A stretch of DNA of 44,762 nucleotides from Asanoa iriomotensis. Lineage in GTDB: Bacteria; Actinomycetota; Actinomycetes; Mycobacteriales; Micromonosporaceae. This document shows, one piece after another, positions 23,787 to 30,835 of this stretch; position 1 is the stretch's first letter; each line of letters opens with the position of its first letter. Made by a program: the position numbers and the translations under genes. The stretch lies in NCBI RefSeq assembly GCF_016862515.1, contig NZ_BONC01000064.1, forward strand, positions 1 through 44,762, given 5' to 3'. The notes beneath the pieces were generated by a model. That model searched no databases. It saw only the letters and a program-made list of their open reading frames with translations, and was not told the DNA's origin.

Positions 23787-26357
23787 GTGGAGCTGTGGGA
23801 GCGGGCGGCGCCGCTGCGGGTGCTCGACGAGCTGATGCGGGCCGGCGGCGGGGTCGCGCTCGTCTGTGGCGAGGCCGGCGTCGGCAAGTCGGCGCTGGTG
23901 AGCGAGTTCGCCCGACGTGCGGCCCGAGCTCGGTTCCACTGGGGATGGTGCGACCCGCTGGTCACGCCGCGAGCGCTCGGTCCTCTGCACGACATCGCCC
24001 GGCAAACGGGCGGCACCCTGGCGAAACGGCTCGCGGCAGGTGCCCAGCCCGAGGAGATCCTCGCCGCGCTGCTCGACGAGCTGGACCACCCCGTGACGCG
24101 ACCAGTGCTGGTCGTCGAGGACGCCCACTGGGCCGACGACGGCACCCTCGACCTGCTCGTGCTCCTAGGCAGAAGGATCGCCCAGCACCCCGCACTGCTC
24201 GTGGTCACCTACCGCGACGACGAGATCGGCACCGGCCACCCGCTGCACCGGGTGCTGGGCGCCCTGCGCGGCACCCGCATCCGGCTCGCCCCGCTCTCGG
24301 CCGCGCGGGTCGAGGCAGAGGCCAACCGGGCCGGCCGCGACGCCCACCGCGTTCTCGCCCTGACCGGCGGCAACCCCCTCCTGCTCACCGAGCTGCTCGC
24401 AACGAAAGGCGACACCGCACCGGCGGGGGTACGCGGCCTGATCCTCGACCGCCTGAACACCCTGCCGCCGAAGGCCCGCGACCTGGCCCACCTGGTCGCC
24501 GTCGTCCCGACCCGCGCCGAGAAGGCGCTCCTAGCCGGCCGCGACGACCAGATCGACCGCTGCGTGGCCGGCGGCGTCCTCGTAACGGCCGGCGACGGGG
24601 TGGCCTACCGACACGAGCTGCTGCGCACCGCGGTTGAGGACGCGCTCGCACCTCGCGAGCGGGCGGCCCTCCACCAGACGGTCCTCGAAACCCTGGCCGG
24701 CCAGGACGGCACCGACCCCGGCCGGCTCGTGCACCACGCCCGCGCCGCGCAGGACGTCGACGCCGTGCTCCACTGGGGACAGATCGCCGCCACCGCCGCC
24801 GCTCGGCAGGGCGCCCGGCGCGAGGCCGCCGAGCACTACCGGGCCGCCGCCGCTCACGCCGACCGCCTCCCGCCACCCGAGCGGGCCGCCCTCCTGGAAC
24901 GCTTCGCGGTCGCGGCCTACCTCGCCGGCGCCGCCGCCGACGGACTCGCCCCGCTGCACACCGCGATCGCGATCCGGCAACGGCAAGGCGATCCCGTGCC
25001 GCTCGGCGCCGCCTGGCGCTGGCTCTCCCGGATCGCCTGGTGGTCCGGCGAGGGCACGCTGGCCCGCACCGCGGCGGACCGGGCGGTCGAGGTGCTCGCG
25101 GCACAGCGGCCGGGCCGCGAGCTGGCGATGGCCTACAGCAACCTCTCCGGGCTCAAGATGTTCGACTACGCCTTCGCCGAGTCGATCGACCTGGGCGAGC
25201 GGGCCCGCGCCCTGGCGGAGGAGTGCGGCGACCACGAGACCGCGATCCACGCGATGATCAACGGCGGCACGTCGGCGATGCAGCTCGACCGGCCGGACGG
25301 CCGGGCCGTCCTGGAGGCGGCGCACGCGGCCGCGGCCGCGGCGGGCTACGCCGACCAGGCGACCCGGGCGCTGCTCAACCTCGCCGGCGTGCTCGCCGAG
25401 CAGGCGCGGTTCACCGAGGCCACACCGGCGCTCGACCGCGCCGTCGAGCACGCGCGCGAGCAGGACCTCGCCGGCTACCTGCAGTGCCTGCTGGGCACCC
25501 GGGCCGGGGTCAGGTTCCAGGCCGGCGACTGGGCCGGCGCGATCGCGGACGCCGAGGAGTCACTGCGCCTGCCCGCTCAGGGCGGCATCGGCCGGGTGCC
25601 GGCGCTGGTCGTGCTCGGCCGCGTCCACGGCGCCCGCGGCGACCGCGAGCGCTCCCGCGAACACCTCGACGAGGCCGACCGCCACGCCGGCCCGTCCCGC
25701 GAGCTGCAGTGGGTCGCACCGACCAAGAGCGCGCGGGCCGAGCATTTCGTCTGGTACGGCGAACCGGAGCGGGCAGCCACCGAAATCCGGCACGCCCTCG
25801 ACCGGGCCACCCGCGAGCACGCCCCGCCGCACAGCGGTGAGCTGGCGTTCCGGCTCTGGCAGGCCACCGGAGAAGCACACGCGCCCGCGGACGCGCTCGC
25901 GCCGTACCGCTGGATGATCGACGGCGACTGGCAGTCAGCGGCCGCGGAGTGGGACCGGCGCGGCGGCCACTTCCTGCGACTGGAGGCGCTGGCCCTGGGC
26001 AAGACCGCCACCGAGGCGGTCCGCGGGCTCGACGCGCTCGGCGCCCCCCAGGCGGCCGACTGGCTCCGCGGCGACCTGCGCCGGCGCGGCGTCCGCGGCA
26101 TCCCCCGCGGCCCACGCCGGGAGACCGCCGGCCACCCGGCCGGGCTCACCCCCCGCCAGGCTGAGGTGCTCGGGCTGATCGCCGACGGCCTGTCGAACGC
26201 CGACATCGCGTTGCGGCTGCGGCTCGCGCCCAAGACCGTCGACCATCACGTCTCCGCCGTGCTGGCCCGGCTCGACGTGACCAGTCGCGGGCAGGCGGCG
26301 GCCCGCGCACGCAAGTTAGGGATTTCTCCCCATTCCCGGAACGGTTCGGCTGCCTAG
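23787..26357 (+). CDS. LAL-type LuxR-family regulator (AAA ATPase-TPR-HTH), contains a TTA codon
   Basis: Predicted large ATP-binding LuxR regulator of 856 aa. Walker A GEAGVGKS is at 28-35 and Walker B VLVVEDAHWAD near 110-120, followed by a sensor region, a long helical-repeat middle and a C-terminal LuxR helix-turn-helix (LTPRQAEVLGLIADGLSNAD... LAPKTVDHHVSAVLARLDV; quoted in two parts). This is the MalT/LAL type, in which ligand and ATP binding permit activation. The GTG at 23787 opens on the usual LAL N-terminus. Codon 844 (26316-26318) is TTA, near the C-terminus, so full-length protein could depend on the bldA leucyl-tRNA. The DsrE-like gene follows by 34 bp and is a likely target. Confidence 0.93.
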   Translation: MELWERAAPLRVLDELMRAGGGVALVCGEAGVGKSALVSEFARRAARARFHWGWCDPLVTPRALGPLHDIARQTGGTLAKRLAAGAQPEEILAALLDELDHPVTRPVLVVEDAHWADDGTLDLLVLLGRRIAQHPALLVVTYRDDEIGTGHPLHRVLGALRGTRIRLAPLSAARVEAEANRAGRDAHRVLALTGGNPLLLTELLATKGDTAPAGVRGLILDRLNTLPPKARDLAHLVAVVPTRAEKALLAGRDDQIDRCVAGGVLVTAGDGVAYRHELLRTAVEDALAPRERAALHQTVLETLAGQDGTDPGRLVHHARAAQDVDAVLHWGQIAATAAARQGARREAAEHYRAAAAHADRLPPPERAALLERFAVAAYLAGAAADGLAPLHTAIAIRQRQGDPVPLGAAWRWLSRIAWWSGEGTLARTAADRAVEVLAAQRPGRELAMAYSNLSGLKMFDYAFAESIDLGERARALAEECGDHETAIHAMINGGTSAMQLDRPDGRAVLEAAHAAAAAAGYADQATRALLNLAGVLAEQARFTEATPALDRAVEHAREQDLAGYLQCLLGTRAGVRFQAGDWAGAIADAEESLRLPAQGGIGRVPALVVLGRVHGARGDRERSREHLDEADRHAGPSRELQWVAPTKSARAEHFVWYGEPERAATEIRHALDRATREHAPPHSGELAFRLWQATGEAHAPADALAPYRWMIDGDWQSAAAEWDRRGGHFLRLEALALGKTATEAVRGLDALGAPQAADWLRGDLRRRGVRGIPRGPRRETAGHPAGLTPRQAEVLGLIADGLSNADIALRLRLAPKTVDHHVSAVLARLDVTSRGQAAARARKLGISPHSRNGSAA

Positions 26358-26361
26358 CGTC
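26338..26361 (+). promoter_or_regulatory. ECF-sigma-like promoter before the DsrE-like gene
   Basis: GGAAC (26338-26342) and CGTC (26358-26361) are 15 nt apart, resembling promoters read by ECF sigma factors. The element overlaps the end of the LAL gene and lies 30 nt before the DsrE-like ATG. The same bases also contain TAGCGT, a possible housekeeping -10. A match this short can arise by chance. Confidence 0.35.
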
Positions 26362-26391
26362 GACGGCGTAACCGTTACCCGAGGGGGAAAC

Positions 26392-26757
26392 ATGCCTGGA
26401 AAGGCCGTAGTCAGCCTGGTCACGGGGCTCGAGGACCCGGAGAAGGTCACCGTCGCGTTCCTGGTCGCCGTCGGTGCCGCCGAGCAGGGCCGGCCGACGC
26501 TGATGTTCCTGACCAAGGAGGCGACCCGGCTCGCCACGGACGGTGTCGCGACCGGCGTCGCCTGCGACGGCTGCCCGCCGCTGGCCGACCTGACCCGGCG
26601 CTACGCCGCGGCCGGCGGCAAGCTGCTCGTCTGCCCGATCTGCTTCGACTCCCGCAAGCTCGACAAGGGCGACCTGGTCGAGAACGCGGAGCTGGGCGGC
26701 ACGGTGCCGATGTGGCAGTGGATCGGCGACGAGGGCGCGACGACGTTCAGCTACTGA
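26392..26757 (+). CDS. DsrE-family protein with two CxxC motifs
   Basis: Predicted small cytosolic protein of 121 aa. The overall pattern (KAVVSLVTGLEDPEKVTVAFLVAVGAAEQG, quoted as span 4-33; then LMFLTKEATRLA and YAAAGGKLLVCPICF) fits the DsrE/DsrF/peroxiredoxin-like fold, in which Cys residues relay sulfur or redox equivalents. It has two CxxC pairs, C58/C61 (CDGC) and C81/C84 (CPIC), which could bind a metal or form a redox pair. ATG at 26392 follows GAGGGGG. It follows the LAL regulator closely and may be its target, or may be read from its own ECF-like promoter. Substrate unknown. Confidence 0.85.
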   Translation: MPGKAVVSLVTGLEDPEKVTVAFLVAVGAAEQGRPTLMFLTKEATRLATDGVATGVACDGCPPLADLTRRYAAAGGKLLVCPICFDSRKLDKGDLVENAELGGTVPMWQWIGDEGATTFSY

Positions 26758-26828
26758 ACCCGGTGCGGTCGTCGTGCGTACCCATGTGCGGCGGCCGCTT
26801 CTCTCCGCAAAGCCGAGCGACCACCGGG

Positions 26829-26856
26829 CCGCCGCCTCTCCCCCAGGAGGCGGCGG
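26829..26856. terminator. Bidirectional terminator hairpin
   Basis: A perfect 10-bp stem CCGCCGCCTC/GAGGCGGCGG with an 8-nt C-rich loop lies between the convergent DsrE-like gene and the response regulator, whose stop codon begins at the next base (26857). No U-tract. Confidence 0.65.
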
Positions 26857-27486
26857 TCATCCCTTAGGTGTCAACAGGCCGCGATGGAACGCCTCGGCGA
26901 CCGCGGCCGCCCGGTCGCTCACGCCCAGCTTCGAATAGATGTTGAGCAGGTGCGTCTTGACCGTCGCCTCGCTGATGAACAGCGCCGCGGCCGCCTCCCG
27001 GTTGGTCTTGCCGGCCGCGACCAACTCCAGCACGGTCAGCTCCCGCTGGCTCAACGGCCCGGCGCCGGGCGCGCGGACGCGGTGCATCAACCGGCCGGCC
27101 ACCGCGGGCGCGAGCACCGACTCGCCCCGGGCCGCCGCCCGCACCGCGCGCAGCAACTCGTCGCGCGGCGCGTCCTTGAGCAGGTAGCCGGTCGCGCCCG
27201 CCTCGATCGCCGGCACCACGTAGCTGTCGGTGTCGTACGTCGTCAGCACCAGCACGTGGCTGCGCACGCCGAGCCGGGCCAGCTCGCCGATCGCGGTGAC
27301 GCCGTCGGTGCCGGGCATCCGCAGGTCCATCAGGATCACGTCGGGCCGCAGCGCCCGGGCCAGCCGCACGGCCTCGTCGCCGTCACCGGCCTCGCCGACC
27401 ACCTCGAACTCCGGGTCGCTGGCGAACATGCCGGTCAGACCGTTGCGTACAACCGGATGGTCGTCCACGACCAGCAGCGAGATCAT
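26857..27486 (-). CDS. NarL/LuxR-type response regulator
   Basis: Predicted DNA-binding response regulator of 209 aa. The receiver domain shows the acidic pocket VVDDH and the phospho-acceptor D54 (ILMDLRMPG), with K at LLKDAP. The C-terminal helix-turn-helix reads LSQRELTVLELVAAGKTNREAAA, then ISEATVKTHLLNIYSKLGV (quoted as separate parts). ATG at 27486 overlaps the stop of the histidine kinase gene (ATGA, 27483-27486), so the pair is translationally coupled. It is the last gene of a four-gene operon with an ABC exporter, and most likely controls that operon in response to a cell-envelope or drug signal. Confidence 0.95.
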   Translation of the reverse strand: MISLLVVDDHPVVRNGLTGMFASDPEFEVVGEAGDGDEAVRLARALRPDVILMDLRMPGTDGVTAIGELARLGVRSHVLVLTTYDTDSYVVPAIEAGATGYLLKDAPRDELLRAVRAAARGESVLAPAVAGRLMHRVRAPGAGPLSQRELTVLELVAAGKTNREAAAALFISEATVKTHLLNIYSKLGVSDRAAAVAEAFHRGLLTPKG

Positions 27487-28721
27487 GCCGGCACCGCCGC
27501 CGAGATCGCCGTGCCGGCGGCCGGCTCCGACTCGACCTGCAGGGTCCCGGAGAGCCCCTCGATCCGTTGCCGCATGGCCAGCAGCCCGTAGCCGCCGGCC
27601 GACACCGGTGGCCGGGCCGGGTCGAAGCCGCAGCCGTCGTCGCGCACGTCGAGTGCCACCGAGCCGTCCAGATAGGACAGCGTCAGGCCCACCCGCCGCG
27701 CGCCGGCGTGCGCCGCGACGTTGGCCAGGGCCTCCTGGGCGGTACGCAGCAACGCCAACTCCGCCTCCGGCGACGTCGGCCGCTCGTCGCCGGTGGTGGT
27801 CACCTCGACCGGAATGCCGTGCCGGGCCGACCACTGCTCCGCCACCCCGGCCAGCGCGTCGGCCAGCCGGGCACCGCGCAACGGCTCGGGCCGCAGGGCG
27901 TGCACCGACCGGCGGGCCTCACGCAGGCTCTCCCGGGCCAGGTCGGTGGCCGCGGCCAGGTGCCGCCGCCACCGGTCGGGCTCGACGGCCGCCTGCTCGG
28001 CCGCCTGGAGCTGGGTGATGATGCCGGTCAGCCCCTGCGCCAACGTGTCGTGGATCTCGCCGGCCATCCGCTGGCGCTCGTCGTGGACACCGGCGTGCCG
28101 GGCCTGGGTCAGCAGCCGCTCGTGCAGCGCCGCGTTCTCGGCCAGCGTGGCCTCCAGCCGCCGGTTGGCCTCGCTCAGCGCGACCAGGGCGCGGGCCCGC
28201 TCGCCCTGCTCGAGGTCGGAGTGCCAGTCGATCCAGGCGAACGCGCACATCGGCACGGCGTTGATCAGGATGATCGCGGCGTACCAACCGATCTCAGCAC
28301 CGGAGAAGGCGATTCCGGACGCCTGGGCGATGCCGGCCGAGACGGCGACCGCGAACACCCCGGGGATCCGCCACGGCCACCGCAGCACGCTGAACGCGAA
28401 GAAGTAGCCCGCCGGCGTGAGGAAACCGAACCAGGGCGCGATCAGGACCAGCATGAGCAGGATCGCGTAGAAGCCGACGAAGAACACCGCCATCAGCACC
28501 GGCCGCACCCGCCAGGCGGGCCGAATCGTGTAGAGGCAGAACACCCAGACCGCCGCGAGCAGGCACAGCCCGAGGACCATCCGGGTCTCGGCGGTCGAGT
28601 CGGTCAGCAGCGGGCTGAAACCGCCCAGGATCGCCAGCAGCGCGTACGGCGCCAGGTTCGCCCACCGGGCCCACCGAAGTGTGCCCGGGTCCACGGCCTC
28701 CCACGGCATCGCGTTCGGCAT
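27483..28721 (-). CDS. Sensor histidine kinase (HisKA_3/DesK type)
   Basis: Predicted membrane sensor kinase of 412 aa. The N-terminal ~165 residues contain about five to six membrane helices with very short loops, so sensing is probably within the membrane. A coiled segment (ALVALSEANRRLEATLAENAALHERL, quoted as span 178-203) leads to the H-box GEIHDTLAQGL with H224 as the phospho-acceptor, and the ATPase domain ends with RDDGCGFDP and GGYGLLAMRQRIE. The family is the HisKA_3 kinases paired with NarL regulators. It is preceded by the ABC permease with a 9-bp gap, an arrangement common for drug- or lipid-sensing modules. Confidence 0.95.
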   Translation of the reverse strand: MPNAMPWEAVDPGTLRWARWANLAPYALLAILGGFSPLLTDSTAETRMVLGLCLLAAVWVFCLYTIRPAWRVRPVLMAVFFVGFYAILLMLVLIAPWFGFLTPAGYFFAFSVLRWPWRIPGVFAVAVSAGIAQASGIAFSGAEIGWYAAIILINAVPMCAFAWIDWHSDLEQGERARALVALSEANRRLEATLAENAALHERLLTQARHAGVHDERQRMAGEIHDTLAQGLTGIITQLQAAEQAAVEPDRWRRHLAAATDLARESLREARRSVHALRPEPLRGARLADALAGVAEQWSARHGIPVEVTTTGDERPTSPEAELALLRTAQEALANVAAHAGARRVGLTLSYLDGSVALDVRDDGCGFDPARPPVSAGGYGLLAMRQRIEGLSGTLQVESEPAAGTAISAAVPA

Positions 28722-28730
28722 GGTTGGAAC

Positions 28731-29477
28731 CTACTCCCACCGGAAGAGACGGATGCCGAGCAGCGCGGTCACCACCACGTACCCCGCGAGCAGCAGCAGC
28801 CGCCACGCCGGTGGCCAGTGGCCCGCGCCGGCGTCGCTCAGCGCCTGGACGGCCGCGCCGAGCGGTGTGGCCTCGCTCACGTGTCGCAGCACCGCGGGCA
28901 TCGCCTGGATCGGCAGCCACAGCCCGGCGAAGAACATCATCACGTAGAACAGCACGGACCCGATCGCGTTGGCCGCCTTCGCGGTCGGCGTGACCGCCGC
29001 GACCAGCACCGCGATGCCGATCAGCGCGAGCGCGGCGAGCAGCGCGCTCAACGCGAACGCGAAGGGTTGGCGAGGCAGCGGCACGTCGAACGCGAGCCGC
29101 GCCACCGCCAGCAGCAGGATCACCGACACCACGGCGGTGGCGAGGCAGATCGCGAACTGCGCTCCCAGCACGCGGGCCGGGCCGACCGGAGTGGTGCGCA
29201 GGCGGCGCAGCACGCCCTGCTCCCGGTAGCTCGCCAGCGTCGGCGGGAGCGTGTTGAGCGCCAGCATCGCGATGACGAAACCCACGAGGATCGGCGTGTA
29301 CGTGTGGAGCAGCGGCTGCCCGTCGATGCCGTTCGCCGGATCGGTGAAGAAGTCGATGTTGCCGAACACGCACAGCAGCGCGGTCGGGAACAGCACGCCG
29401 AAGATCGGCCCGACCTTGTCGCGCAGGAACAGGGTGAACTCGGTGGCGGTGAGCCGCCGCAGCGCGTCAGTGGACAT
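28731..29477 (-). CDS. ABC-2 type exporter permease
   Basis: Predicted permease of 248 aa with six hydrophobic segments. The N-terminal region TATEFTLFLRDKVGPIFGVLFPTALL (quoted as span 10-35) and the middle YREQGVLRRLRTTPVGPARVLGAQ are typical of ABC-2 exporters, where the RLRTTP loop contacts the ATPase. ATG at 29477 overlaps the end of the ATPase gene by 11 bp. With the upstream ATPase it would form a dimeric exporter of lipids, drugs or peptides; the substrate cannot be read. The adjacent kinase/regulator pair suggests that the exporter is induced by its own substrate. Confidence 0.93.
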   Translation of the reverse strand: MSTDALRRLTATEFTLFLRDKVGPIFGVLFPTALLCVFGNIDFFTDPANGIDGQPLLHTYTPILVGFVIAMLALNTLPPTLASYREQGVLRRLRTTPVGPARVLGAQFAICLATAVVSVILLLAVARLAFDVPLPRQPFAFALSALLAALALIGIAVLVAAVTPTAKAANAIGSVLFYVMMFFAGLWLPIQAMPAVLRHVSEATPLGAAVQALSDAGAGHWPPAWRLLLLAGYVVVTALLGIRLFRWE

Positions 29478-30210
29478 CGGCGTGCTCCCCGGTCAGCGCC
29501 ACGAAGGCGTCCTCCAGCGTGGCCCGTTCGACGCCGAGCTCGGCGGCGGCGCGCTTGGTCAGCGCGGCGGGGCTGTCGACGGCCACCACCCGGCCGGCCT
29601 CGATCACCGCGACCCGGTCGCAGAGCCGCTCGGCCTCGTCCATGAAGTGGGTGACCAGCAGGATCGTGACCCCGCGGGCCCGGACGTCCTCGATCAGCCG
29701 CCAGGTCTCCCGCCGGGCGCGGGGGTCGAGCCCGGTGGTGAGCTCGTCGAGCACCGCGACCCGCGGGTTGCCGATCAGCGCGAGCGCGATCGAGAGCCGC
29801 TGCTGCTGGCCGCCCGAGAGCTTGCCGAACCGGGTGCCCCGGATCTCGTCGAGCCCGAGCGCCGCCATCAGCGCCGCCGGGTCGGCGGGCGTGCGGTAGA
29901 AGGACCGGTAGAGGTCGAGCGCCTCACCGACCCTCAGCTTCTCGGGCAGGTGCGCGTCCTGGAGCTGGACGCCCAGTTGCTGGGTCAGCTCCGCGCGGTC
30001 GCGCACCGGGTCGAGCCCGAGCACCCGGATCGTCCCGCCGTCGGCCCGGCGCAACCCTTCGACGCACTCGACCGTCGTGGTCTTGCCCGCGCCGTTCGAC
30101 CCCAGGATCCCGAAGATCTCGCCCTCGTCGACGCGGAACGAGACGTCCGCCACGGCGACCGTGTCGCCGTACCGCTTGTGCAGCTCTTGAACCTCGATGA
30201 CCGTTGTCAT
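29467..30210 (-). CDS. ABC exporter ATP-binding protein
   Basis: Predicted ATPase of 247 aa. Walker A GSNGAGKTT is at 37-45, the ABC signature LSGGQQQRLS lies near 135, and Walker B AVLDELTTGLD follows, where the usual Pro of LDEP is replaced by Leu. The D-loop and switch His (LLVTHFMDEAE) are intact. It belongs to the DrrA/CcmA-like exporter ATPases. It is the first gene of the four-gene operon ATPase-permease-kinase-regulator. A perfect 16-bp palindrome lies 83 bp upstream of its ATG. The start MTTVIEVQELHKRYG is the family norm. Confidence 0.95.
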   Translation of the reverse strand: MTTVIEVQELHKRYGDTVAVADVSFRVDEGEIFGILGSNGAGKTTTVECVEGLRRADGGTIRVLGLDPVRDRAELTQQLGVQLQDAHLPEKLRVGEALDLYRSFYRTPADPAALMAALGLDEIRGTRFGKLSGGQQQRLSIALALIGNPRVAVLDELTTGLDPRARRETWRLIEDVRARGVTILLVTHFMDEAERLCDRVAVIEAGRVVAVDSPAALTKRAAAELGVERATLEDAFVALTGEHADVH

Positions 30211-30292
30211 GCCGTCAACGGTCCCAACGCGGGGCGCCGCCGGGCACCGACCAGCCGGCGACGGGCGACCCGGCCGTGGTGGATTCCGCGAG

Positions 30293-30308
30293 TCAACCGA
30301 TCGGTTGA
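30293..30308. promoter_or_regulatory. Perfect palindromic operator-like site upstream of the ABC exporter operon
   Basis: TCAACCGATCGGTTGA is a perfect 16-bp palindrome. On the minus strand its end overlaps a possible -35 TTGACT. Gap-free palindromes of this size are typical of TetR-family operators, but no TetR gene is in the window; the coupled NarL-type regulator is the other candidate. Confidence 0.55.
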
Positions 30309-30324
30309 TGCGGGTCAGCCGAGG

Positions 30325-30834
30325 CTAGTGGAGCGCGCAGCAGGGGATCTCTTCCGGCATCTCGAACGGTGCGATGCGGCCGCCGGTGTGGGGCAGGGTG
30401 ACCAGGGTCAGCTTGCCGTTCATCCACAAAGGACGCACATGGTCCCGCGTCTCGATCAACGTCTCCGGCATTGCGGGGGCGCCGCCCATCACCGTGACCC
30501 GCTCGATCGCGCTGCGGTCCAACAGGTCCGCGACGCTCAGCGTGCCGACGCAGGCGTCCTTGCCCGGATAGGCGAACGCCCGGCCGCCCTGGCCCGAGAG
30601 ATGCTCCTCCCGGGCCAGGGCCGCCGCGGCGACGAGGCCGTCGGGGACGGCTGGCAGGTCCAGCTCGACCCCCGACGGCACCGCGATGCTGAACGCCACG
30701 TGCGGGCTCGGCACGCGCAACAGGTGTGTGCAGGCGACGACGCGGTCCCGATGCTCGCCGAGTCGCTCGACGAGCCAGTGCTCCGCCTCCCGCACATCCT
30801 TGTCCCCGCGGTCGAGTCCGACGTGGATGCTCAT
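30325..30834 (-). CDS. Conserved hypothetical protein, partner of the PHP-domain gene
   Basis: A soluble 169-residue protein I cannot name. It has no signal peptide or membrane segment, a run of acidic and basic residues at the start (VGLDRGDKDVREAEHWLVERL) that may be helical, and a Pro-rich end with a Cys pair, PCCALH, at the C-terminus. ATG at 30834 is 1 bp from the stop of the PHP-domain gene, so the two are surely cotranscribed. The Cys-Cys-x2-His end could bind a metal, which would fit a metallohydrolase partner, but that is only a suggestion. Confidence 0.68.
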   Translation of the reverse strand: MSIHVGLDRGDKDVREAEHWLVERLGEHRDRVVACTHLLRVPSPHVAFSIAVPSGVELDLPAVPDGLVAAAALAREEHLSGQGGRAFAYPGKDACVGTLSVADLLDRSAIERVTVMGGAPAMPETLIETRDHVRPLWMNGKLTLVTLPHTGGRIAPFEMPEEIPCCALH

Positions 30835-30835
30835 C

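Noticed and set aside
27567-29645. 692-codon plus-strand frame antisense to kinase and permease
   Set aside because: Gln/Arg/His-rich shadow with no domain; the opposite strand encodes recognisable proteins.
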